From Stereocaulon alpinum (taxonomy: Eukaryota > Ascomycota > Lecanoromycetes > Lecanorales > Stereocaulaceae): DNA of 64,000 nucleotides. The DNA lies in the NCBI GenBank assembly GCA_018257865.1, contig JAEUBA010000021.1, forward strand, positions 248,001 to 312,000, written 5' to 3'. Both the position numbers and the translations under genes were made by a program. Of the stretch, positions 41,438 through 51,315 are shown piece after piece (position 1 is the stretch's first letter; each line of letters opens with the position of its first letter). Below the pieces are notes generated by a model, which saw nothing but the letters and a program-made list of their open reading frames with translations, searched no databases and was not told the DNA's origin.

Positions 41438-42158
41438 TTACGAAAAAGGTGGAGCGGGTCCATCGGCGATGTTCTGGGCGGAGTTCAAGCAGACAGGACC
41501 GTTGACCGGATTGTTACAGGGGATACTCGGTTGCTTAAATAGGTCAATATTGCAACCGGACACTACGGTGCTCCTGGAGGAGCACGTTATAGGGACAGAA
41601 TAGCCATCTACATAGCTAACATCGATATCAGGTGGACCCGTATAGCTACCTTCAATCTTGCTGCCGTCGGGGTTTAGATTCGGGCCTACATAGATCCTTC
41701 CGGCCCATCCAGTTGGGAACGTATACTGGGTGAAGGTATTATCAGGGGGTATAGTGGCGGAAGGATTACCTACCGGAGACGGGCCGCCAGCATTCGAAGC
41801 GAAGGAGAGAGACAAATATTTACCGTAGGTGTTAGTCATCGCGATTATCATATAATCGCCTGAGCCATCCGAAATTGAAGTGCTCCCAGATTCAGGAGCG
41901 CTTGTGATTGAAACGCTACTTAGCGCTGGGACAGAAATCGTGCTCCGGATAGTGACTGGGACAGTGGTAGCGCCAGTACTCCCAGCTTCTAAAGCACTCG
42001 TGGTCAGGGTGGTACTCGAGGTCGAATAATTATCCCTGAGAGTAACTGTCACAGCAGGTGCCGGTGGACAGTCGCAGGGGGTTGCAGCTACCAGCGCCGC
42101 GATCACCAAAACCGCGATTATCTGATAGTAAGTCTTCGTTCTGATCCAAGATCTTCAT
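41438..42158 (-). pseudogene. Thaumatin/osmotin-like secreted protein, broken
   Basis: The frame from 42133 down to 41438 encodes a hydrophobic leader (IIAVLVIAALVAATPCDC), a Ser/Thr-rich linker and a domain like fungal osmotin/thaumatin-like proteins: GWAGRIYVGPNLNPDGSKIE, GPPDIDVSYVDGYSVPITCS, GCNIDLFKQP, then DGPAPPF. In the family the chain goes on with more Cys-bearing sequence, but here it stops (TAA) right after PPFS. No ATG lies in this frame; the nearest, at 42158 (ATGAAG), is one frame off, and a 19-bp stretch at 42134-42152 that ends in GAAG, like the ATGAAG before it, accounts for the shift. So both ends look damaged; an unseen upstream exon is the alternative. It abuts the next gene at 173 bp. 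Confidence 0.55.
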
Positions 42159-42564
42159 AAAATAATTTGTCCTTAGAAAATTCTGGGCTTCCGTTCTCTT
42201 TTGGTATACAGCGGATGCCACTTTTGGATGCTTGTGAGAGCGTCCATATACCGAGCTTTATGACATCATTCTTTCTTGATTGGGGTCAGGACCTCTAAAT
42301 ACGCCTCGAGATGTGAGTACGATGAATGGGGAAAGTTTATGCGATCGAGATGTACGTGAGTGTTGTGTGTCCTCCGCCATCTTTCAGCTTTGCCATAGAA
42401 ACCCCAGGCAAACGCTCAACTCGCAGCAGAGGACTTGTCTTTGCTTACCGCCAAGCTGCGCCATGATTGCCACTGCCAGCCAAAACAGGCGGTTGTTAAC
42501 CTCAAAATCGGTCTTGCCGGAAATCTCCCATTCTCAGCAACACCGGCTTCTCAACAGTGGCACT
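42159..42564. other. Spacer
   Basis: Nothing recognisable in 406 bp between the thaumatin-like relic and the F-box relic. Confidence 0.5.
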
Positions 42565-43041
42565 ATGCCTTCGACCCGATATCGGGAACCAAAAGTTATC
42601 ACTAAGATACCACAAGAACTTTGGGACATTATTGTATATATTCTGCCAGCATTCGACGCAAGGAACGCAGCTCAAGCCATGGGTTTTGATCTTTGACCAC
42701 AATATAAGAAGCAAAGCCAATTGTGGAACGCGAACGTTTCGAGATGTCACATGGATAACCAAAGCTACTATCAAATTCGGGCTGAACCCATTCTTATTGG
42801 CCGTGACCTGCACGACTACGATTTTATTGAAGCCCTGAGAGCTCGAGCAATATATCTGGTACTCGTGGTTGGAAATCCAACCGGCCATATTCGCTTCGAG
42901 TTATTCTTGGAATCTTTGAGGCCGCACAAGTTCCATAACGATACTATAGAGGTGGACTTCGATTCAGGTATTACGCTGAACATAGCCAATTTCTCTTGGG
43001 CTAACACCTTTAGAATATCAGCTCTCACGCCTGTTGCTTAG
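42565..43041 (+). pseudogene. F-box protein pseudogene
   Basis: Starts with ATG and an F-box-like motif: ITKIPQELWDIIVYILPAFD followed by ARNAAQAMGFDL. A TGA at 42694-42696 interrupts the frame. Downstream, LWNA and later ILIGRDLHDYDFIEALR through FSWANTFRISALTPVA lie in the start frame, while the piece between them (FRDVTWITKATIKFGLNP) is in another frame, so two compensating shifts are present near 42730-42790. The TGA could come from a CGA codon by C-to-T change. The layout (F-box, then LW-FRD-W-) is common in large fungal F-box families thought to serve in SCF ubiquitin ligases. Decayed copy of such a family. Confidence 0.65.
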
Positions 43042-43119
43042 TCAATCGCTAGCGCGCCACCACCGAGAATAACATCAATAGCAATAATATTGTTCACCCC
43101 CAAATACATGACTGATTAT

Positions 43120-43440
43120 CCTCCAATCGGATCACTAATATTCTAAAGGATCATAACGCGATCTGTTTACTGTCTAACGAGAAGGGCACGGCCCTGACCC
43201 AGCCCGAGTAACTTGCTAGCGTCTTCTTAAGCTCGCTAGTAGCAGTGGCCTACAGCTTAATAATCATAGTGTTATCCTAAAATCCTCACACGATCCGCTT
43301 GCCGTCCGGCGAGAAGGCTGTGGCGTCGACCTAGCTTAAGTAAGTTACCAGCGTCTTTTCAAGGTCGCTAGTGCTTATTTATATTACTTTAGATCCTAAC
43401 GCGATCCGCTTACTGTCTGGCGAGAAGGTCACGGTGTTAT
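43120..43440 (-). pseudogene. Degenerate WD40-repeat array (NLR-type relic)
   Basis: Read on the minus strand, three units spaced about 110-130 bp carry the blade signature FSPDGKRI: FSPDSKRIALGS (43401-43427), AFSPDGKRIV (43291-43316) and PFSLDSKQIAL (43160-43184), with ELKKTLASYSGWVRA before the last. This is the wording of high-identity WD40 repeats in fungal NACHT/NB-ARC-WD (HET-E-like) proteins. Stop codons (TAG, TGA, TAA) replace Trp, Arg or Gln codons, the pattern expected from C-to-T decay such as RIP. No NACHT or HET part remains nearby. Confidence 0.65.
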
Positions 43441-43475
43441 CCTATACGACGTCAGTTCGTAGTTTTGGCCTCACG

Positions 43476-45800
43476 ATGTTGTTCGTTATAACCACTATAG
43501 ATCTAGCTAGCGTGCTATACATATCCATTACTCTGGTATGACCGTATTTCTCAATGTCTATCCCGAAACCACTAGCGGCCCCAACTCACTCACATTCCGA
43601 AGACCACTTTGACTGCAATAGCAAGACTCATCTACTGCATCTTCCTTCACCCTATAGCCCGTTTTCCAGGACCATGGCAGGCCAAAGTCGGCGATGTGAG
43701 CTAACCCTTACCCTCCACATTACTTCCACATCCTAATGTCTCAACACAGGGATACTGGTACTACGCTCTCCTCTCCGGGCGAGCTCCCTGGATGAACCAC
43801 GACTGGCACAAGAGATACGGTCTCACCCCCTCCGCCACCCCCCCCAAACCAAACCTCCCCCTCTTCAACCACAGAATTACACTCATCCCCTACAGGCCCT
43901 ATCGTCCGCATCGCACCCAACCACCTCTCCTTCAACGATCACCACGCCCAAAAAATCATCTACGGCTTCGGCTCCTCAGACCTCCCCTCTATGGCTAAAG
44001 ACCCGCGCTTCTTCACCCCGGAGGTCGATCACAGCATGAACATTATCAATGAGTGTGATAAGAATAAGCACTCACGGATGAGAAGGATGTTGAGCTTTGC
44101 GTTTAGCATATCGAATTTGTTGAAGAATGAGGATGTTTTGCAGAGAAGGACGGATGAGTTTTTGGAGGGGGTTGGGAGGGATAGAGGGAAGGGTGGAAAG
44201 AAGGGGGAGAAGGGAATGGATATGGTGAGGGCGTTCAACTATGTAACTTTCAATATTATGGGGGAGATGAGTTTTGGGGATAGTTGGGAGAGGAGGTTGA
44301 AGGAACAAAAAGGTCGGTCGTCGCCCATTTTGACCAATCTAAATACTGATTTTTATATAGAGCATCGCTACCATTGGGCAGACGTGATTGTTAAGACGAC
44401 TTATATGAACGATGTTATGCGCGCTGTAGTCTGTATTCCTGTAAGTAAAGTCCAGATCTTTATGAATGCTCTCTAGCAAATAATTTGAAGTGGTGGATCG
44501 CTCCCAAGATTAGACTGGCTACCATATGTCCATTAGAATTGGGTTTTAAGATCCTGGGAAATGATACTAACTCCGCCATTTCTTCAGGGCCTCTTCTCCC
44601 TCCTCGAACTGTTTCCCCCCTCCCACAGCAAGCGCACCCTCTACCGTCATGCCACATACGCAACCGAACACACCCAAGCGTACGTCTCCCTCTACCCTTT
44701 CCTCCTTTACCCCCTCTCCGCCCTTTACCCCTTCTTCCCTCTTCTTTCCCCCCTATTAACTCCCCCCCTCCCTTTAGCCGCCTTAACCACCCAACCACAA
44801 CCCGCCAAGATTTCACCTACCACATCCTCTCCTCGCGCGGCCCCCCCGCCACCCTGAAAGAAATCGCCTCCCACTTCAACGTCATCATGATGGCCGGCGC
44901 CGTTACGACCGCGACATTTTTGTCTGGTGTGCTATACTATCTCGGGCATAATATACAGGCGAGGGAGAGACTGCAAGGGGAATTAAGGGAAAAGTTTAGC
45001 AGGATTGAGGAGATTGGGAGTAAAGAGTTGATGGGGTGTGCGTATCTGGGCGCTGTGATGGAGGAAGGGTTGAGGATCTATCCGCCTGCGGGGGCGGGGC
45101 ATTTGTCGAGGATTGTGCCGAGGGGTGGTGAGTTGATCCTAGAATTTTGATCATCATTTTTTGGTATATGTTCAGGGAGCGTGAAACGCCTTTGAACTGT
45201 GCTAGCTGCTTTTTAGAGATGGGTTTGTTCTCTAATAGGCAATACTGACTCACAACTCCACTTAGGGTGCGAGATTTCTGGGAGGTGGATTTCTGAGGGT
45301 GTAGGTCTATCCTGGCTGACTTGCTTGTGTTGAGGCTATGGGAAAGATGCTGATGTGGGTGCTTAGACACGCGTATCAGTCCATTCATGGTCGGTACTCC
45401 GCGATTCCACCAACTTCCACGAGCCGGAGAAATTCATACCGGAGCGATGGTTGAAGGATGAGAGGGAGGGGCAGAGGGGCGATAAGTTGGATAGGAGTTT
45501 GCCGTTTTCGTATGGGCCGAGGGGATGTTTGGGGAGGAAGTAAGTCCGCAAATCTTCCTTCTCATTGCACCTTTCGTGATTTATCCACAGACATTCATAA
45601 GGGATTACCGTTTGGAACGTTGCTAACGTGCGACAAGTCTCGCATACCTAGAAATGCGCATGCTCCTCGCCAAGCTGTTCTGGAAATACGACTTGACCTG
45701 GTTTAATAGCGAAGATCTGGATTGGGAGAGAGATACAAAGGGGTATACACTATGGGAAAAACCCGAGCTGAGGTGTTTGTTTCAGGAGAAGGTGATTTGA
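43476..45800 (+). CDS. Cytochrome P450, CYP65/Tri11-like
   Basis: Microsomal haem-thiolate monooxygenase. Ten exons join to a 519-residue chain: 43476-43535, 43576-43695, 43752-43821, 43896-44312, 44361-44440, 44588-44679, 44778-45127, 45266-45300, 45367-45539, 45638-45800. Signatures: Pro-rich hinge HPIARFPGPW, then HKRYGPIVRIAPNHLSF; I-helix MMAGAVTTATF; ExxR as EEGLRIYPP; PERF-like FIPERW; haem loop FSYGPRGCLGRN. Closest general type is the fungal group with isotrichodermin C-15 hydroxylase. Exon 1 (hydrophobic MLFVITTIDLASVLYISITL) and its 40-nt intron are the weakest part, since a TAG at 43573 closes the frame before any ATG. Intron 4 (48 nt) is in frame and could be retained. No other pathway enzyme flanks it except the methyltransferase 2 kb away. 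Confidence 0.85.
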
Positions 45801-46179
45801 GATTCTAGAGGACAATGATAGGGACGGCGGTTTTATATTGAAGTATAGCGGGAGGTATTGCCTCATCGGGCGTTCTGGGAATCTGAAATATATGCGGCGG
45901 GAGGTTATTTACCCCGGTCACCCCATCAAAAGTAAATCAACAATGCGGAATTTTCCCTAGATAGACGGCCCAAAACCAGTAGAACGGTAGGAAAATCGAG
46001 TAAAGGGTGTAGGTAAATAGTCATTACAGTTCGGATTAGTTACAGCCCGGAATTCGTAGAGTGGGTAGAGCGATTACCGTCCAAAGTAGACGGCTTCAAA
46101 GCATATAGAAAACACGTCCCCAAGTCGCGCTACCAGCCCAGTCCATACCATAGTCAGCCCATTAACCCACCAACCTACC
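45801..46179. other. Spacer before OrsD-type element
   Basis: No gene in 379 bp. The sequence style changes near 45900 to that of the following element, so its left boundary may lie here; no terminal repeat was found. Confidence 0.45.
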
Positions 46180-47293
46180 ATGGAGCCATTTGTTCATTTA
46201 CCGGATTATCGAGTAGTCGTGTGTTCCCATCCGTCGTGTAGATATGCTGTTTTACCCAATCACATCAACCGTCATTTATTGAAGCGGCATAGGGTTTCGG
46301 CAGGTAAACGACGCGGTATCGTCAATCATATCATGTCCGTTCCCGAGGTATGGCAGCAGATAATTTGCTATATATACCGAACCCATCAGATGGAGAATCG
46401 ACCCCAGTATCAATTGATGTCCAACCAGGAGTTAGAATTGGAAGGTTCAATCTATTTAGCCCAACAAGCCGAAGACGAGGAAGTGGTCGAGCCCGAATTC
46501 GAGGATGAACGGGATGAAAATAACGATGGTGATGAGGGATTCCACGAGCCAGCGACACCACCACAAACACCACCAGAGTTAACGTTAATCCTACGACAGT
46601 GTTTACGGTTTTGCATATCGTTATTGGATCACCAAGTCTATAGTGGCAATTTCCATAATGCCGTAATCAGTGCATTAGCCGTGTTAGGGATTGATACCGA
46701 ATATTCGACGTGGTTGCCAGCCGAAAATTACACCCCCAAGTTATTCGCCGTGGTGCAATTGGCCCGAATGATGGTAGTATTGGAGATGTACGATCGTGTA
46801 CAGCTTCTGGAGGAGGCGACTATTGTAAAGATCGTCGGCAAGAAGGTAGAGTGGTATATAATGATAACGAAACCTACCGCGATGAAGTGGATATTCATGA
46901 TCCGTACATTTGGTATAAAGATTCGTTACAGCACCACCGCCCCCGGAATCGTCCAATGGCATCGAGGCAACCGTATACAGCACAAGGGCACCGTTTTCGG
47001 TAGGGCGCAGGTCGTGGGCAAATGGATTGGGGGAAGAATGTCGACGAATTATAAGTCAGGATTTATCAATGTTTAGTGGTGATAGTGACGAACAGATCCC
47101 CCAAATTCCATGGGATACGTTGTGCGATAACCCCAGTATCCATAAGCCGGGGTATAATTCTATCCAAGACGAGCGTAATTCGTTCCCCCTCGATCGGAAC
47201 CAGTGGTTGTTCCAACGGGTGATAAATAAAGAAGATATCCGAGCCGCATTCGTCCAGGATACTCCGGGGACCCCAGACCATCAATCAGTCTAG
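46180..47293 (+). pseudogene. OrsD/DUF3505-type zinc-finger protein, frameshifted and truncated
   Basis: The first frame (46180-47076, 298 codons) starts with a C2H2-like finger, VVVCSHPSCRYAVLPNHINR with His and His in the following HLLKRH (C-x4-C-x12-H-x4-H). It continues through LDHQVYSGNFHNAVISALAV, ENYTPKLFAVVQLARMMVV and TAMKWIFMIRTFGIKIRY, all landmarks of the large fungal OrsD-domain/telomere-linked-helicase-like proteins. A one-base loss near 47060 moves the rest (QDLSMFSGDSDEQIPQIPWD to WLFQRVINKEDIRAAF) into another frame ending at 47293. The helicase part found in full-length members is missing. The middle (46800-46890) fits poorly and may hide further damage. Such genes are multicopy and often subtelomeric or mobile; this looks like a decayed copy. 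Confidence 0.6.
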
Positions 47294-47991
47294 AATCCGC
47301 GCTGTATCACCCATTCGCTTGGTAAGGGGCGACTCCGCTTACCGTATAAGCCACTATGCCAGCATGCCAGTCGTTCTACACTGCAACCTGTCTTGCAGCT
47401 TCTCAGTATGAATAGGAAGTGGGCGAACTCTTGAATTTCTGTATAGTCAGTAGTGGACTAGACGGTTACGATAGTATAGCCCATAGCGGCTTTCTTCCAG
47501 CTCTCATGGACTGTATACTGGGCACTCTTACTCAAGCGTGTTTTGGCAACATGGGAGGTATCTACACATAACACCTTCAAATGGAATTGCAAAAACCATT
47601 TTAGATCTTAGGAGCTATTCTCCGCCGTATCTAGATAGCCCGAAATCGAGGGCAAGAAGTTATGAATTGCCGGCCGCATGGAGGGCGGTCACGGAGATTC
47701 TGATGACACGGGTGAAGGTCTATCTTAGAAGGTGGGCTACAGCTTTAGGTTCTAATGGTGTAGACTATCGACTTCAAGACTGCATAATCGCGTGCTGAGC
47801 CATGAAAGCCTTTCATGATCCACCCAAGGTGGGGGTTGACAGCTGCTTATCTAAGTCGTTAGCAAGGTAACATCAAATCACCTCACTCGCAAGGAGCATT
47901 GTCCATTTCGTGGACTTTAAAGACGATATTAATTCCGAAAGCGTTCGCAAGACTATTATTACAGATTGTCATTACATTGACGTTAAAGAGT
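47294..47991. other. Spacer
   Basis: About 700 bp without a gene I can name. An 86-codon GTG-started + frame (47538-47798) has no signature. The hairpin at 47321-47343 is the only structure noted. Confidence 0.45.
47321..47343. other. Short hairpin after the OrsD-type relic
   Basis: GGTAAG at 47321-47326 pairs with CTTACC at 47338-47343 around GGGCGACTCCG, whose GG and CC can extend the stem past one mismatch. It lies 28 bp after the end of the relic and may mark an element end. Confidence 0.4.
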
Positions 47992-49081
47992 TCAAAGCTT
48001 GCTCGTGGGCTTCCTGCCCACTATTGCCACCAACTCAACTGAAGGCGAAACCCCTTTTTGAGTCTCCTGAAGGACCTTTGCGAACAATGCTCTGAACTCC
48101 TCGTCGGAGTCTAACAATCCGATGTCCTTGTCCGCCGCAAGCGCACATATCCCCTCCATGGCTATGAGGTAATTGTCAGTGGCAGCTTTGCGTTGCCCCT
48201 CGCTAAGTTGGAGTCGAAACGACTCCACCATCTCCAGTCCACTGGACTGAAAAAGAGGGAAAAGGTTAGAGATCCAACTGAGGAAGGGCTGTCAGTCAAT
48301 ATGTCGCATTCAATATTGTGGAGGGTTCGCACTAACCCAAACTCAATCTCCTTCTTTGCCATGACCTGGCGCCATAGGTCAAAGAATCTATCGCTGTTCT
48401 CTTTGCAAGTACTCGCGTTCGGAGAGTGTGCATGGAAGGTTGCGCCGTCATTATCTTCCCACTGAAGGTATCCGCCTGGTTCTGAGTTGAAGTATGGAGC
48501 GTCAGCCAGTACTCTTCACCTAGCTTGTCTTCGAGTGCAAGACATGGAACATACTGAGCATCTTGATTGCATTTCTAAGCAATGGTTCAACATTATTGCG
48601 TTTAATGACACAGCACAAGAAGCGGCAATGCACAACGTTAAATTTCCCGACCAGCTCCTTTGGTACCTCTCTGAAGGCATCAAAGGTCTCAAGTGAGACG
48701 TTCTCGGGCAAGTACTCGACAGCGGGATATTGAAGCGCGGAGATATCTGATCCTTGGAGCTGCCATGTCGAGGGACAATCCTTGGCTAATTCCAATAGCC
48801 AACAACTAAAGGATTTCTCTGTCAGCGAGTGCCTGGTCGACAAGCCACAACACTCACGCATTGCCAGTCCCTAAATCCATGATCCGCATATTCTTCTTTC
48901 GAGGTATCGACGGATGAAGTAGGTAGCCCAATCGACGTGTAGCCATCCAGTGCTGGATGTGGAGTCTGTTCCATCACTCGTAAGTCGTTTTGATCATCTT
49001 ACTCATGATACCCGCGAAAACATACCTAGCAGACTCTTGGAATGAGTGTAAATGTTTTGTGTTCATCAAGTATTCTGCCAT
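47992..49081 (-). CDS. SAM-dependent methyltransferase, UMTA/LaeA-like
   Basis: Class I methyltransferase of 281 residues, the type often annotated UMTA or LaeA-like in fungi. Five exons join in frame: 49081-49026, 48965-48858, 48805-48555, 48481-48337 and 48277-47992. The start is MAEYLMNTKHLHSFQESARL. Motif I is RIMDLGTGNACWLLELA (split by intron 2), motif II region LQGSDISALQYPAVEYLP, motif III/IV FNVVHCRFLCCVIKRNN, and the post-motif KPGGYLQWEDNDGA is rebuilt across intron 3. All borders are GT..AG. No stop or shift remains, so this gene is intact although its neighbours are relics. Product target unknown: small-molecule methylation or regulation of secondary metabolism by analogy. Confidence 0.87.
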
Positions 49082-51018
49082 CTTGAGTATTAAAGCCTCT
49101 CAATGCTGTTTGACACTACAAGAGATGCGTTGTATTCGAGCAAGCTATAGTGGATGATGGAGAGAACAGTGGTGGACTTGGACAGTCATTCTATGCCAGA
49201 AAGATCCGCGCCCAGCGCAACACCTTCGCAACGCTTCACTTGCTCTCGCCTCCAATTGGTCAAGTCATACATCATAGGCAAACTTCACTACTCTGACGGA
49301 GGCGTACTATGTGCGACAGAATCGAAACCACGAAGTCTTCTGAAATTGGCAACACCCTTAAAAGACAAGGAACAAGTAGAACCGGGTCACTTGCTGTGCC
49401 AAGCGGCTGACGAATGGATGTGCTGAGGCTGCCAAATTCACAGACACACCAGGGGGTGGCGGAACTTTGTGACCAGCTATTCCAACCATCACGAAGTCGT
49501 ACCAGAGATTGGACCCTATCGTATTCAACATAGCAACACCGCCCCATGTCTGATGAGCTCAAAATATGTGGCATATATGCAAAGCTTCTTGTCCATGCTC
49601 GACGAGATTTTGGAATCTTTCTGACAGACACTATTGAGCGTACCTAACTATTTTGGCAAAATCTTGACTTTTGGTGGTGTTCGCCAAGCGTGCCTGTCAC
49701 TTCCGCCACCCCCTGGTGGACGATTCGCTGGCTCGTGGCAAAGCTCAAAATGGATGTATCAAGTTGGTTGCACTCAATGGCGCTTTGCTTGCCAGTGGCA
49801 AATTTCTACCTTCACTATTGCTAGCAAGCAGGGTCGAAGACCCACCACTGATCTGGATCATGGTCTGCTTCATTTACTATAGGATCTATGACCCGAGTGT
49901 GGAAGCAGAGGACGCTCTGTGGCTTGATGAGGCCCGGCGCTTTCGCAAACAGACGATAATTTCGGACTAGGTCTCTCCTCTTACCTGCAGCCATCTAGGA
50001 TTCTGCTTCGCGCTCCTGGCTAATGTATCCACAAAACGATTAGCTTGCCTGAAGTTACCTTGGCAACGGACTCTTGTAAGGAGTGACTGACCCGACTGCC
50101 CATCAAGGTGGTAGGGTGACATTGCGGTTACACCAGTTTTCCCGTTCGAGAAGCGCCAAACCTCACGATAAGCATTAGCCCTGAGAGTCTAACCCCTTGT
50201 GGTGGAAGGGTCTGCAGGCTCAACCCAATCAACGTTCCTGAGCTTACCATCCGTCAGACCAAAAATCCCCAGAAACATCCTAGAGCATGCCCGCCAAGCC
50301 TTGTCAGCACGCAGTCAATAGTCTGCCCAGCCTACTAAACTCTCCGCCAAGACGTCGTCACGCTCCCACTACGAAGGAACCAGGGTTAACCCATCCCCCG
50401 TCAGCTCGAGCTCTCTACTCAGGATTTCCGATATAAGACACTGTCACAGTGGCGTCGAACATTCCCATGCCTATTTACGAGCACGCATCTAGATCACCAT
50501 ACTTTCGTTCCTTGGCTATTTTCTAAAAGCGTTGTACCTGCTCCCTTCGCTTTAGTGTCTTACTTCTGCCGATAAGTATCGCTTCAGCCAACATGGGGAA
50601 TCAATAGTCTCGGCATACTCGTGAAATGCGGTTGGTTCTCATTCGTTTTCACCTCCGTCAACGCTGAATTTAGCATATTTTCGGGGTAGCATTTGCTACC
50701 ACCATCACCATCAGGTATACCACAACGTGACTTGTTCCGTTACGCTCTCCTAGAAAGTCCAAAAGGTATAAGTATCCCTTCCCTTCCCTTCAAGTCCTCA
50801 TCATCAGCAACAGCTTCGACAACAACCATCATATTTAAGCCCTCTCAGCAACGATTCTGATATAATTCACAATTGCCTTATTACAATCCTCAGAAGCGGA
50901 ACCAGCATCGACAGTCTTCACGCCCAGCAACTCATAGTAGCAAACAATTTTGCCAAGATTCAGCCCCCTCTCTTCTTCAGCGAAGACTATATCCGAACTT
51001 CTTGATAGCTCGATCATT
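49082..51018. other. 1.9 kb spacer
   Basis: No gene I can name. A + frame ending at 49970 (reading HPLVDDSLARGKAQNGCIKL and further) looks somewhat protein-like for about 100 codons but starts only with TTG; it could be a decayed exon. A TATA-like TATAAG near 50768 and CCCTTCCCTTCCCTT just after may belong to the small gene at 51019. Confidence 0.45.
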
Positions 51019-51315
51019 ATGAACATCAACGCAGCAGCTCTCGCCATGCTCGCTGGCTACATAGCCACCACATCCTGCGTCCCCGTCCCAGAAGCACCTA
51101 CTCTAGAAGTCCGCTCGTCCCCCAAGCCGGAAGATGAAGATGAGGTCGTCGCGCCCCTCGTCAATTGGCACAGCGAGTCCAAACGCGCTTGCTCGGGATG
51201 TACGCTCGCGAACGATGGCAACGTTGTCACTAGTAAGCCCGTAGAGGCGGAGGGTCTTGACAAGCGCATACCGCCCCGTTGTACCTTCTGGGAGCAACAG
51301 AGAGGTCTCTGCTAG
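51019..51315 (+). CDS. Small secreted precursor with two Lys-Arg sites
   Basis: An ATG-started frame of 98 residues without introns. Residues 1-20 (MNINAAALAMLAGYIATTSC) are a signal peptide, cut near VPVPEA. An acidic pro-region follows (KPEDEDEVVAPL). Two dibasic sites of Kex2 type are present: SESKR before ACSGCTLANDG, and GLDKR before the final 15 residues IPPRCTFWEQQRGLC. The last peptide holds two Cys, able to form one disulphide loop. The plan resembles fungal Kex2-processed peptides, including alpha-pheromone precursors, but the end peptide lacks the usual W-C-x3-GQ-x-C pheromone word. It sits at the edge of the accessory island. Function unknown; a small secreted effector-like protein is the other reading. 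Confidence 0.55.
   Translation: MNINAAALAMLAGYIATTSCVPVPEAPTLEVRSSPKPEDEDEVVAPLVNWHSESKRACSGCTLANDGNVVTSKPVEAEGLDKRIPPRCTFWEQQRGLC

Noticed and set aside
49634..49970. Possible gene reading HPLVDDSLARGKAQNG
   Set aside because: No ATG, no recognised family and no convincing upstream exon; kept only as a remark in the spacer entry.
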